Made by a program: the position numbers and the translations under genes. Positions 24,392 through 33,061 of a stretch of DNA of 64,000 bases are shown here, in pieces. Source of the DNA: a virus. Each line of letters starts with the position of its first letter. Within the stretch, counting starts at the first letter, position 1. The notes beneath the pieces were generated by a model. It made no database searches. It worked only from the letters and a program-made list of their open reading frames with translations, and had not been told where the DNA came from. The stretch covers positions 83,761-147,760 of the IMG/VR virus record IMGVR_UViG_3300035171_000016. One strand, written 5' to 3'.

Positions 24392-25300
24392 TTAAATAAA
24401 CTTATTATCTATCATATATTGAAAATCAATTTTTCTAGGGTCATTTTTTAATTTATATAAATTAATAATAAATTCGGATGCTTTAACTCTTCCATCTACG
24501 CAACAAATTTGTACATTTTCAAACTTTAATAACAAATCTCTTATTCTATGTAATATATAATCTGGCGTTGCCTCGCTTCTTATATATTTTAAATGATTAA
24601 ATCCAAATAAATTAGATATTTTTGATTCTATAAGAATAATTATATTGGCATTACTATCTTTAGCTCTTTGCATTTCTCTACATAACCTGTCAAATCCAGA
24701 ACTCAAAGAGCTAATAGCATCCTGTAAACTTTTTCTTTCGATAAAAATATTAAATTTATTATTTCTTGCCGAATAATCACCAAAATCTAATTTAATTATT
24801 TCTTTATTAGTTTTTATATCTAATACCGACTGCTCTCTAGTATCTATTAATATTTCTGGTTCAATATTGTTATATTCTAATATTTGATTATAATCATATC
24901 TAACATCTAAAGAAATTTCATCGCATATATTTTCATAACTATTTTTTCCATAAAAATTATGAAAAAATTTAATTGATGGATAACATAAAGTTCTTAATTC
25001 AAAATTAGAAGGAGCATAAATATATCCTTTTAATATTTTTCTCTTATTAAGCCAATTAGTAAGATATAAAAGTCCTTCTTCTTTTGTTTTAGATTGTAAA
25101 TATTTTTTTAAGTTATCTTTACCTACAAAATCTGACGTTAAATATTGTTCTGGAGATTTAAATGGAATTAATTCACCAGTAAACAAATCTAAAGATTCGT
25201 AAAATTTTTGATAATAATCTGATTCTTTAGTACGGTGCTTTTTCCAAAAATGTGCTCGCTCCGTAAATTCTTCTCCACATATTTTACAAATATTATCCAT
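24392..25300 (-). CDS. ERCC4/XPF-type nuclease with N-terminal zinc finger
   Basis: A 302-residue protein. Residues 1-25 hold a C2H2-like finger (CKICGEEFTERAHFWKKH). The ERCC4 nuclease core starts near residue 150: EILIDTREQ, then LDFGDYS and the catalytic FIERKSLQDAISS, followed by RLCREMQRAK and IIILIES. These are the GDxxxxxxxERKxxxD residues of the family. XPF-like nucleases cut branched DNA. Standing between terminase and a packaging-region protein, it may resolve replication intermediates before packaging. It overlaps its upstream neighbour by 8 bases. Confidence 0.82.
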   Translation of the reverse strand: MDNICKICGEEFTERAHFWKKHRTKESDYYQKFYESLDLFTGELIPFKSPEQYLTSDFVGKDNLKKYLQSKTKEEGLLYLTNWLNKRKILKGYIYAPSNFELRTLCYPSIKFFHNFYGKNSYENICDEISLDVRYDYNQILEYNNIEPEILIDTREQSVLDIKTNKEIIKLDFGDYSARNNKFNIFIERKSLQDAISSLSSGFDRLCREMQRAKDSNANIIILIESKISNLFGFNHLKYIRSEATPDYILHRIRDLLLKFENVQICCVDGRVKASEFIINLYKLKNDPRKIDFQYMIDNKFI

Positions 25301-26426
25301 TTATAACTAAATCCTCATCAATTCCAAATATTCTTACTATTGCCTCGTCTAGTTCAGAAAATCTAGTAAGTTCACCTTTAATTTTTGTATTTCTTTCTTC
25401 TGCCATTTTAACTAATGCGGTTCTTCTTTCTTCGTTTTTCATTTCTTCTACAATGTTTAATAGAGTAAAAGATGCCCCAACCCTTTCATTTAATTTTTCA
25501 CTTCTTTCTTGTGTTAATGATTTATAAAGAGAATTTTGTCTTTTTATACATTCGTCTCTATCTTTTCTAGCATTTTTTACTACCTCTACTATAGCCATTG
25601 ATACTTTACCGTCCTCTTCTACTGCTCTGTTTTGTTCTCTATTAAGCATATTAATATCGTTTTCTATTTGAGAGCCTATAACAATTTCAGAGCATAGGAG
25701 AATATACTGGTCAACATTTTCCTGAGTTAAATCGTCTTTATTAAAACAATATTTTATAAAACTAGACTCAAATAATTCCTTATCAGATTGAGATTCGTAA
25801 GAATCTATTTGGTGTTTAAATCTATAAGATGCCAAATATCCAATTAAAGCTTCTATTTGTTTTTTCTGAGAGGGTGTTAATTTTTTAGTATCCCAATTTT
25901 TAGTTTCATCAACATATTTTTTAATTCTAGAGACCGCTCTTTCTGGACTTCTAGGGGGAAAATAATTACTATCTATTTCTTCTCCATACATAGGCTTTCC
26001 ATCTAAAGTTCTCAGATATGAATTAATTTCTCTTACCTCTGAGGTAGACGGCCCTATCCCATAACCAAATAATTCTCTAGCCATCTCCATTGCCTTCATA
26101 GTAGAATAATTATTTTTAATATATTCTTTATGTTCTGGCGAAAGTTCAAAACTTTTTTTAGTTGATGCTAATTTAATAACTTCCCCAGAAAATCCACTAC
26201 CAACAAGAAATTCTTTAATTAAAGAAGCCTGTTTAGACCTTCCATCTAATTCATCGTTAGGAAAAGCTAATTTTAATAACTCTGGAATAGATGGCGGAGT
26301 TTTTGACTCGTCTTTCCATCTATTTAAAATCAATTCTTTTTGTAAAGAAGACAAAAATATTTCTTTAACTTCATTTTTTTTAAATGGAGTTTGTTCGCTA
26401 GTTTCTATATCCCAAATATCAGGCAT
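25293..26426 (-). CDS. hypothetical protein of the packaging region, 377 aa (possible small terminase)
   Basis: A 377-residue, largely helical protein. It has an HTH-like segment near residue 95 (SPEHKEYIKNNYSTMKAM) and a long charged coiled coil in the C-terminal half (AIVEVVKNARKDRDECIK onward). Position directly upstream of the ERCC4 nuclease and terminase, with coupled translation, makes a DNA-recognition/small-terminase role plausible, but it is much longer than typical small terminases and no signature is seen. Confidence 0.5.
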   Translation of the reverse strand: MPDIWDIETSEQTPFKKNEVKEIFLSSLQKELILNRWKDESKTPPSIPELLKLAFPNDELDGRSKQASLIKEFLVGSGFSGEVIKLASTKKSFELSPEHKEYIKNNYSTMKAMEMARELFGYGIGPSTSEVREINSYLRTLDGKPMYGEEIDSNYFPPRSPERAVSRIKKYVDETKNWDTKKLTPSQKKQIEALIGYLASYRFKHQIDSYESQSDKELFESSFIKYCFNKDDLTQENVDQYILLCSEIVIGSQIENDINMLNREQNRAVEEDGKVSMAIVEVVKNARKDRDECIKRQNSLYKSLTQERSEKLNERVGASFTLLNIVEEMKNEERRTALVKMAEERNTKIKGELTRFSELDEAIVRIFGIDEDLVING

Positions 26427-26428
26427 AT

Positions 26429-27133
26429 TTAAATAAAATCTATTTTATCTTTAACCTCTCTAGCTATCTTAATTATATTTCGTTTAATTTGCTGTATTCT
26501 AGCATATCCCGGTTTTCTATTTTTTTCGTGGCTAACAAACCCCATATCTTTAGCTACTTGTTCTTCTGATAAATTTTTGATATACAAAGCCTCATATATT
26601 AACCACATAGATAGCTTTAATTTCTTTTTCATTTCGTCGTGAAATATTAATATATATTTCTCTGAATCAATGTGGCTGGATGGCATTTCCATTACTTCAT
26701 TTGTATGATTTTCGGTAGAAACCGGAAGTTTAACATTATGAGCATATTTTTTACCATTTTCCCATTTTTTATATAATGGACAATTAGAATCTTGTTTTCC
26801 GTTTACAGTCCAGTCACATCCATCTGAGCCGGTATTAAATACGCACTTTAAACATGGCCTAGAGCAAGAATCATATACGTTTCTTTTAAGATTTCGTAAT
26901 TGATTATTAATAATTGTATTAATCCACGGTTCTACCTGTTTGGTACTATCAAATAAATGCCACTTCTTAAATAAATGAATCCTAATTATTTGTTCAATAT
27001 CCTCCCAGTCTATTGAAGATATGATTTTTAATTGCCATTTATGCTTATTTCTAGATAACAAATTATCTATAATAGGTAACGATTCCTCAAATGTTATATT
27101 TTTTTTAGCTTCCGTATTTGGAGTTTCTTCCAT
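26429..27133 (-). CDS. second sigma-like factor with a cysteine cluster
   Basis: A 234-residue protein. IDWEDIEQIIRIHLFKKW, then HLFDSTKQVEPWINTIINN and QLRNLKRN match sigma region 2, the core- and -10-binding part. A Cys-rich insert follows (CSRPCLKCVFN, GCDW, NCPLYKKWENGK), probably a zinc site. Then comes a C-terminal HTH like region 4 (SEEQVAKDMGFVSHEKN, RIQQIKRNIIK). The factor should direct RNA polymerase to phage promoters. It sits in the packaging operon and is a good candidate to read the GTGTAA-type late motif, by analogy with T4 gp55. The insert distinguishes it from the factor at 4383. Confidence 0.68.
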   Translation of the reverse strand: MEETPNTEAKKNITFEESLPIIDNLLSRNKHKWQLKIISSIDWEDIEQIIRIHLFKKWHLFDSTKQVEPWINTIINNQLRNLKRNVYDSCSRPCLKCVFNTGSDGCDWTVNGKQDSNCPLYKKWENGKKYAHNVKLPVSTENHTNEVMEMPSSHIDSEKYILIFHDEMKKKLKLSMWLIYEALYIKNLSEEQVAKDMGFVSHEKNRKPGYARIQQIKRNIIKIAREVKDKIDFI

Positions 27134-27166
27134 AGATAAGTTTATTTTATTTTGATATTCTATGGA

Positions 27167-27661
27167 TTATTCGATTTCAATACTATCTCTTTGTTTTTTT
27201 GAGCTACTTAAAAATTCATTTTTAAATTGAGCCTTAGCATTTTCTATTTGAGCTTGTTTTTCTGCCTTAGAAAGTCTTTTCTTAGATTGGGGTTTTGGTT
27301 TAGGAGTAAAATCTTTATCTATTCCTCTATAACCCTCGGCAAAAACCTCTGTAGAGCTTTGTCTATTTGGCCGTAAATTATCAACATTAAAATTACATTC
27401 AATTTTATCAATTTTTGGAACAGAAGTAGCGTCATTTTCTATATCATCATCATCGGATGTCTGAATAGGCTTATTTACAGGTCTGAGATTATTAGATGTT
27501 ATTGACGGGGTAAGCGTAAAAGACGGTTTGTTGGCCGCTGGGAGCGGTTTAGACGAGGCAGATGACTCAAGATATGGTTTACCACACTTAGAACAAAAGT
27601 TTGGCTTAGAAACAGACCATTCAGTACCAAAGTTACATTTTAAACAGTAGATTTTTGCCAT
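27167..27661 (-). CDS. zinc-ribbon protein with disordered linker
   Basis: A 164-residue protein. The N-terminal zinc ribbon is YCLKCNFG ... FCSKCGKPY (residues 5-30), followed by about 100 residues of Pro/Ser/Asn-rich, probably disordered linker and a lysine-rich helix at the end. It is the first gene of the unit leading into the second sigma factor and terminase. It may act with RNA polymerase or DNA; no family recognised. Confidence 0.55.
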   Translation of the reverse strand: MAKIYCLKCNFGTEWSVSKPNFCSKCGKPYLESSASSKPLPAANKPSFTLTPSITSNNLRPVNKPIQTSDDDDIENDATSVPKIDKIECNFNVDNLRPNRQSSTEVFAEGYRGIDKDFTPKPKPQSKKRLSKAEKQAQIENAKAQFKNEFLSSSKKQRDSIEIE

Positions 27662-27715
27662 AACATTAATATATAATAAATTATAGTGTATTTATATGAT
27701 AATTAAACTAAATAA

Positions 27716-27746
27716 ATAAAAAAAGACAGATTATTGGTCCGTCTTG
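27716..27746 (-). terminator. intrinsic terminator on the minus strand
   Basis: On the minus strand AAGACGGA (27745-27738) pairs with TCTGTCTT (27730-27723), with one mismatch and a 7-base loop, and is followed by TTTTTATTTATT. It ends the unit containing the gene at 27790-28554. Confidence 0.72.
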
Positions 27747-27750
27747 TGTA

Positions 27751-27756
27751 TTACAC
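27751..27756 (-). promoter_or_regulatory. GTGTAA motif next to the terminator
   Basis: The minus strand reads TTTAGTGTAATAC here, like the late motif. It lies immediately upstream of the terminator at 27745-27716, so a transcript begun here would start with that hairpin. A promoter role for the gene at 27661 is therefore doubtful. Confidence 0.25.
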
Positions 27757-27789
27757 TAAATTATTAAATATTTAAATATTTATATATTA

Positions 27790-28554
27790 TTATACGCTAG
27801 GCATCTTTTTTAGCCTCTCTATAAAAGAGAATACTAGGTCTTTAGGAAGGTCTTCTATAGTTTTATATTCAGGCTTGAAGGTATTTTCGGCCTTCATTTT
27901 ATCTTCTAGATGCTTAAACAAAACACCCTTAGCCTTCATAATATCACAAAGAAGCTTAACCTGTCTTTGAGGAACTATCGCCGGTCTAGATACCTGTTGC
28001 TCCGCTTCTCCGGTAGACGCCCCTAATTCCTCGCGTGATACAATATTAATATTTAAACAGTTTCTTACGGCTCGGCAAAAAGCTCTATTAGTGGCAATTT
28101 CTAGCAAGTATTTGGTTGCAAAATTACTAGTATTCCCTAAATGAGCGCAAGCGTTATCTTGAAACAATAGGCTAATATTTTCAGATTCGTAATTAGGAAT
28201 TAATTCTAATTCACAATTAACAGCTACATATTCTGGATTAGCCTCTTTAATATTATATTTTACGGATTTAAAACCTCTTAACTTAGCTAGATATTTAATA
28301 CCGCCTAATAGAATAATTAAATCGGTATCCTTTACATTATCTTTAATAATATCTATTTCTGAATATGGTTTTCCGTATTGTTTTTCTATTCTTTCCCTAT
28401 GTTTTGGGTCGTTATTAATATAGAGGTATTGAATGGGAACCATACTCCTATAATCTATAAGACCATCTTGAGTAAATTTATATTCAATTCCTTTTATTAA
28501 GCCGTTTTCGTCGCGCTCAACTTTTTTTAAAATATTTGGTTTAATTTCTTCCAT
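27790..28554 (-). CDS. candidate single-strand annealing/recombination protein
   Basis: A 254-residue protein. The central part (LGGIKYLAKLRGFKSVKYN, VNCELELIPNY, then EIATNRAFCRAVRNCLNIN) resembles phage Rad52/Erf-like annealing proteins, whose family has a closely similar NRAFxRAVRN helix. The C-terminal part (QRQVKLLCDIMKAKGV) looks like a small helical module typical for these proteins. Pairing with the SSB-like protein encoded just upstream supports a recombination role. Family placement is by eye and moderate. Confidence 0.5.
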   Translation of the reverse strand: MEEIKPNILKKVERDENGLIKGIEYKFTQDGLIDYRSMVPIQYLYINNDPKHRERIEKQYGKPYSEIDIIKDNVKDTDLIILLGGIKYLAKLRGFKSVKYNIKEANPEYVAVNCELELIPNYESENISLLFQDNACAHLGNTSNFATKYLLEIATNRAFCRAVRNCLNINIVSREELGASTGEAEQQVSRPAIVPQRQVKLLCDIMKAKGVLFKHLEDKMKAENTFKPEYKTIEDLPKDLVFSFIERLKKMPSV

Positions 28555-28577
28555 AGGTATAAATTTTAACTTAAAAA

Positions 28578-28916
28578 TTAAAATTCATTATCATCTTCTG
28601 GCTGAGCTAATGGCGCAGAAGGCTTTTTGGCTACGGTAGCCGACTTTTTAGGAGCGGCAACAGAAGAACTTTGGGTCTTCGGCTTCCAATCATCTACATA
28701 AATACTGTGGGTGTCCCCATTCTTGCCCGGAGCCAGCTTTTTTGAAATTACTAACTTAACATATCCTTTTTCATTAGGAGAGAGAGATTTAAAACTTTCT
28801 AAGAACTTTTCTGGCAAAATGCTTAATTTTAAAATTGAGCCGCCATTATCAAAGATTTTTTCTTCTACCCAAACGCCATTGATATAAGTTTTAGTCGTAT
28901 TACTTGAATTATTCAT
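28578..28916 (-). CDS. candidate ssDNA-binding protein, acidic-Phe tail
   Basis: A 112-residue protein. A compact beta-rich core (ILKLSILPEKFLESF, GYVKLVISKKLAPGKNGDTH, IYVDDWKP) is followed by an Ala/Lys/Pro linker and a C-terminus ending EDDNEF. The acidic tip with terminal Phe is the typical SSB interaction tail. It is upstream of, and probably cotranscribed with, the annealing-protein candidate. Confidence 0.5.
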   Translation of the reverse strand: MNNSSNTTKTYINGVWVEEKIFDNGGSILKLSILPEKFLESFKSLSPNEKGYVKLVISKKLAPGKNGDTHSIYVDDWKPKTQSSSVAAPKKSATVAKKPSAPLAQPEDDNEF

Positions 28917-28960
28917 TTATTTTTTTATTTATTGTTAATTAATCTATTTAAAGTATATCA

Positions 28961-30151
28961 TTAGACCTTATCAGTGTCAAGCTTTTCAAGAAAATACATG
29001 AATTCGCTTTCTTCCCACAATAATTCTAATTTTTCATTAATAATTTTAATTGGTTCATTTATTGTTGGATTAATATTTCTTCCAATAATATAATCTTGAT
29101 AACTAGCAAAAAACTTTCCGCCGCCAAGGATTAATTTACTAGATTTATAATATAAATTATCAATATTAATATTTTTTAATTTATCGGGCATTTCTTTTGA
29201 TATAACCACAATTGGAGAATAATCTAAATAATCTAATTTAATATTATTTAATTTTTCTTGATTTAATTCTGATATTAATTGATATGGAATTTTTAAAGAT
29301 ATTAATTGTTTAATAAAATCTGGATTATTATTTTCGGCTATACAATAAACAATACCAGAAATATTTTTCTTATATTTTTGTAGAATATTTAGCGGAATTT
29401 CTTTTGTTGTAATAATTTGACAAGGATTTAAGGCTAATTGATTTTGCAGTATAGCCAAATTAAAATTCCAATCAATTCTCATTACTAGATTTTGAGCATT
29501 TAGTTTTTTTACGTCTATTACGTCTGTAACAGCGGATTCTAAAAATTTATTATTAAATAAATCTCCAATATATAAGGTATTATATGGATAATTAAAATTA
29601 TCGTTTAATAACTTAATGACTGATTTAGCAATTTGCTCTGGTTTAATTTCGTTAATTTGTTTATTTGGTCCCTCGTCTAACGAAAACATTGGATTTTTAG
29701 ATTTTCTATCTGGTTCTAAAATAATTTGTTTGGATTTGTCACCAAAATAAGGACGAACACAATTAGAAAAATTATTAGAGATTAGGTCAACTAATGGTAT
29801 ATTATAATGTCCAGCTAAATGCGCTCCAACTGAATCTGTACATAAAACTAGCTTTGATTTGCTGATAATATATTGGAATTGGCCCCAATTAGTGCTTCCT
29901 TGTAGATGCCTACAATATTTTAGCGGCCTTTCGTCTTTTGCGCCTAGCTGTAAAATTTCTATATTATTTTTTTGTAAGTAAGGATAGATTAAATCTAAAA
30001 CCTCTTCCCAGTAACTATAATTTTTAGATGGTTTGCTCCAAGGTTGGATAACTATATAGTCATTAGGCAACCCTGGGTAGAATTTTTCACAAGTATGAAT
30101 CTTGTCAATTTTTTGTCCTGACGTTAAACTATAATTTTGCATTATATTCAT
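28961..30151 (-). CDS. C-terminal half of a GT9 glycosyltransferase, separated by a homing endonuclease
   Basis: A 396-residue protein. Residues 25-175 form the C-terminal (donor-binding) half of a heptosyltransferase-like GT9 enzyme: DYIVIQPWSKPSKNYSYW, ILQLGAKDERP, then SKLVLCTDSVGAHLAGHYN with the conserved D-S-x-x-x-H. The N-terminal GT9 half ends the gene at 31014; a LAGLIDADG gene lies between. Residues 190-396 are a further domain of unknown type. The first in-frame ATGs (30151, 30142) lie just after the endonuclease stop, so it may be made as a separate subunit that reassembles with the other half. Confidence 0.7.
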   Translation of the reverse strand: MNIMQNYSLTSGQKIDKIHTCEKFYPGLPNDYIVIQPWSKPSKNYSYWEEVLDLIYPYLQKNNIEILQLGAKDERPLKYCRHLQGSTNWGQFQYIISKSKLVLCTDSVGAHLAGHYNIPLVDLISNNFSNCVRPYFGDKSKQIILEPDRKSKNPMFSLDEGPNKQINEIKPEQIAKSVIKLLNDNFNYPYNTLYIGDLFNNKFLESAVTDVIDVKKLNAQNLVMRIDWNFNLAILQNQLALNPCQIITTKEIPLNILQKYKKNISGIVYCIAENNNPDFIKQLISLKIPYQLISELNQEKLNNIKLDYLDYSPIVVISKEMPDKLKNINIDNLYYKSSKLILGGGKFFASYQDYIIGRNINPTINEPIKIINEKLELLWEESEFMYFLEKLDTDKV

Positions 30152-30161
30152 AATAAGATAT

Positions 30162-31010
30162 TTAAATTTTCCATTTTTTAAGAGTTTTATTTTTATGTAA
30201 TTGTTTTAATTTATTTAAATATCGCACTTTTCTATCTAACGATAAATATAAATTATCTTTATATAAATAATCCATAATTATCATTATATTATTAATTCCA
30301 TAAATATTCATATAATGAACATCTTTTTTAGAAACGGTAATATAGTTCTTAATTTTTAATTTATTTTTAATAAAATTAGATATTTGCTCTATAATTTTTC
30401 TAGAACCGGAGCAAATGTAAAACTGAGTATTTAAATAATTAGTTTTTTTACCTTTAACTAAATAATAGTTAATACAACCATCGCCTTCAAAATAACCTCT
30501 TAAAAAATATGGCATCAAAGACTGTTTTATATTAGGCATTTCTACGGTTTTTGATTTATTTTGGACACATCCCAATCTTGCTAAATCCTCGCATATTTTA
30601 TGACTTCTAATGCTTAATCTTAATAAATTTTTTTTATTTTTGAGTTTACTCCTATCAATAAATAATAATGGCCTATCTGTTTCAATAATTTTTTGTAATT
30701 TATTTAAAACTATCCTATCGCCCTCTTGTATAGAAATGTGGAAATCTCCATCTTTTAAGTTATTATATCCATCACTAAACGCCCATCCTAAGAAGTATGC
30801 CTTATCTAAAGTATTAATATTATTGAAAATATTATGATTAATATTATATTTTCTATACGCTCCAACAGCTCTAGATTTTATATTAAATTTTCTTAAAATA
30901 TTCATAATAGTTACCGCGCTAGTATTATATCTAGCTCCTATTTTACTCAAACTCAATCCTTTATTATATAAATTAATAATGATAGGATATTTTCTTTTAT
31001 CTATTTTCAT
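30162..31010 (-). CDS. LAGLIDADG homing endonuclease inserted in a glycosyltransferase gene
   Basis: A 282-residue protein. An N-terminal resolvase-like HTH (IINLYNKGLSLSKIGARYN) is followed by two LAGLIDADG helices: AYFLGWAFSDGYN near residue 70 and YFLRGYFEGDGCI near residue 165, each supplying a catalytic Asp. It starts 3 bases after the stop of the GT4/GT9-N gene and ends 10 bases before the GT9-C gene. Almost all of the insert is coding, leaving no room for a group I intron core, and no intein splicing domain is present. It therefore looks like a free-standing endonuclease gene that has split its host gene. Confidence 0.87.
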   Translation of the reverse strand: MKIDKRKYPIIINLYNKGLSLSKIGARYNTSAVTIMNILRKFNIKSRAVGAYRKYNINHNIFNNINTLDKAYFLGWAFSDGYNNLKDGDFHISIQEGDRIVLNKLQKIIETDRPLLFIDRSKLKNKKNLLRLSIRSHKICEDLARLGCVQNKSKTVEMPNIKQSLMPYFLRGYFEGDGCINYYLVKGKKTNYLNTQFYICSGSRKIIEQISNFIKNKLKIKNYITVSKKDVHYMNIYGINNIMIIMDYLYKDNLYLSLDRKVRYLNKLKQLHKNKTLKKWKI

Positions 31011-31013
31011 AGT

Positions 31014-32960
31014 TTATACGGGGACAAAAACCGAATTATTTGATAAATAATTAAGAAATTTTTGGGTTCCGGCAGCAACAAAACAATATCCATTAAACAT
31101 ACCCTTTCTCTCTCCCTGACCAATACAATATATTTCAGATTGCATAAAATCTTGATAAGGCAATACTTTATCGAGATACGGATTTAAGTCAAATAACTCC
31201 GAAAACTCTGGTTTAGTTGCCAAATATAAATTCCATTCTTCGCTAGGATATGATTCTCTAAAAGATTTAAGAGTTGCGGATACATATAAACAATCCCCTG
31301 CGGACTCTGGACATACAATTAAAAATTGTTTTTTGCCATTATTTATTAACAAAGACTCAAAAGGAATTTGCGGCTGTACTTTTTGATTATGTTCCATTGC
31401 CGCCCTACGGAATGAATTTACTAGACTTTCTCTCAATTTTCTTTTTTCTCCATCTTGAGATAGAAATTTCATCCAATGCTGTTTACCACTATCATTTTCC
31501 GGCAAATTCATATTCAGAATTTCTTTATAACAGTGGTCAATAAACTCAATATCGGATTGCTTATCTTCTATTCTAGCATTAATATTTTTCAGTTCTTTCT
31601 TTCTATTAAAATAAGAGTCCCAATCAATCTTTTTGCAAGAATCAAAAAAAGATTCTAATTTGCCAGCAATAACATTGGCGTCAAAGTTTTCAACCGTCCA
31701 TTTTCTTGCTCTTTCTGTAATATCTTTCTTTTTTTCTGGAGAAAGATTATAAACAAGCTCATAAAATTCAGTAATTGATTTAATATCAGGCACGAATTTT
31801 TTAAAACCAGTTCCAACCTCTCTAGTATAGGTACCCCTTAGAGAAAAAACGAAATCATTTTTGACATAATCTTCTCCACAAGAATATGGGAAAGAGGCAA
31901 ATGGTATTCCAGCCAGCATTGATTCTTGGCTTGTTAATTCGCTTCCACCACTATTAGGACAGCTACAAGAGCCATCGGCCAAATTATAAATTTTATTTAA
32001 ATCTTTTTCGTTGATGGTACTAGTAATTCCTGCGCTAATTCTACTTTTCTTTGATTTACAGGTAGGACAGTCCAAATCTTCTCCGTCATGCGGGGCTACT
32101 TCCCATTCTTGACAATTTTTACAAAAATATGTGCATAAAACATCTTCCTTGTTAAGTTTAAGTTCATCTCTAATTCTATCAATTGGCCAGCCGTTAGGTT
32201 CGGTAAAAGAAGTATGTAATAATAATCTTACTTTCTTATCAGGATTTTTTAGTTTAAATTCTTTTAAACCCTCTAGAAGAGCCCATGCTTGTTTTCTTAA
32301 TTGGTTTCTAAATACATAAATAATAACTTTTTCATCATCATTAATATTAAATTTACGTCTTAATTCTAATCTTTCTTTATTTGGTAGAGGATAGAAATCG
32401 TCAGTATTGAAAGCTGGAAATAGTGTTTTACAATGTCCATATTTTTCAATATTTTCTTCTTTTAATGCTCTTTCTGCAAAGCTAGACCAAAAATACATAT
32501 TAGGACAATTTTCTGCCCATGTTTTAAAATTAGGTAAAATAGGCTCAGAATCAGCGGTTGTCCATTGAATAAAATTTTGTTTAATATGTTTATACCAGTC
32601 TTGACTTATATAAGATTCTTCACTAGAACTCCAAATATCATCTGCGTGAATAACGCAATCTAACCTGTTTTCTGTAACAAATTTTTCCACTACATTGTTT
32701 CCATAACTAACCCACCTTCTATATCCTTCATCCTGATTAAATCTGTTCTGGTCAAAATTAACCATTGTACCAAAGCTTTTCCAAGGATATTTTTGAAAAC
32801 TGGGGTCATTATCTGAAAATCCTTGATTTAGAAAGTATATATCATATTTATTTGTCTTATAAATAATTGGTAGCCAAGCTTTTACGCATCTAGCTAAACC
32901 TGTTTTTAAAGAGATATTATTGGTAATTATACCAATTTTAAGTTTGTCTTCCATGTACAT
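31014..32960 (-). CDS. GT4 glycosyltransferase fused to the N-terminal half of a GT9 domain
   Basis: A 648-residue protein. Residues 8-420 are a GT4-like GT-B enzyme (IGIITNNISLKTGLARCVK at the start; SGGSELTSQESMLAGIPFA as the E-x7-E-type donor motif) with an inserted zinc ribbon (CKNCQEWEVAP, DCPTCKSK). From about residue 540 the chain becomes the N-terminal half of a GT9 heptosyltransferase-like domain (FLIVCPESAGDCLYVSATL, DLNPYLDKVLPY) and stops at FVPV. The missing GT9 half is encoded at 28961. Possible starts are the ATGs at 32960 and 32954. Substrate unknown; a surface glycan or DNA sugar chain are both possible. Confidence 0.78.
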   Translation of the reverse strand: MYMEDKLKIGIITNNISLKTGLARCVKAWLPIIYKTNKYDIYFLNQGFSDNDPSFQKYPWKSFGTMVNFDQNRFNQDEGYRRWVSYGNNVVEKFVTENRLDCVIHADDIWSSSEESYISQDWYKHIKQNFIQWTTADSEPILPNFKTWAENCPNMYFWSSFAERALKEENIEKYGHCKTLFPAFNTDDFYPLPNKERLELRRKFNINDDEKVIIYVFRNQLRKQAWALLEGLKEFKLKNPDKKVRLLLHTSFTEPNGWPIDRIRDELKLNKEDVLCTYFCKNCQEWEVAPHDGEDLDCPTCKSKKSRISAGITSTINEKDLNKIYNLADGSCSCPNSGGSELTSQESMLAGIPFASFPYSCGEDYVKNDFVFSLRGTYTREVGTGFKKFVPDIKSITEFYELVYNLSPEKKKDITERARKWTVENFDANVIAGKLESFFDSCKKIDWDSYFNRKKELKNINARIEDKQSDIEFIDHCYKEILNMNLPENDSGKQHWMKFLSQDGEKRKLRESLVNSFRRAAMEHNQKVQPQIPFESLLINNGKKQFLIVCPESAGDCLYVSATLKSFRESYPSEEWNLYLATKPEFSELFDLNPYLDKVLPYQDFMQSEIYCIGQGERKGMFNGYCFVAAGTQKFLNYLSNNSVFVPV

Positions 32961-33014
32961 ATAATATTATTTATATTTAAAAATTAAACTAATTTAATAT
33001 AATATTTTGATAAT

Positions 33015-33044
33015 ATGGAATAAAAAGGAATAATCTTATTCCAT
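33015..33044. promoter_or_regulatory. operator-like palindrome before the portal gene
   Basis: ATGGAATAA (33015-33023) and TTATTCCAT (33036-33044) form a perfect 9-bp inverted repeat. A third GGAATAA lies between them at 33028-33034, in direct orientation with the first. The site lies in the divergent intergenic region and ends 3 bases before the late-type motif at 33048. Confidence 0.5.
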
Positions 33045-33047
33045 TTA

Positions 33048-33053
33048 GTGTAT
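33048..33053 (+). promoter_or_regulatory. late-type promoter motif (GTGTAT) of the portal unit
   Basis: TTTAGTGTATATATTAAT directly precedes the ATG at 33062 and matches the GTGTAA-type motif of other structural genes with one change. Confidence 0.5.
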
Positions 33054-33061
33054 ATATTAAT

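Noticed and set aside
27684-27716. Plus-strand GTGTAT motif followed by an ATG
   Set aside because: The frame after the ATG is only six codons long and no plus-strand gene follows, so it is probably chance or part of the intergenic AT sequence.
30162-31010. LAGLIDADG gene as part of an intron or intein
   Set aside because: Only about 13 non-coding bases flank the gene, too few for a ribozyme core. The frame is closed by stops on both sides and no Hint domain is present.
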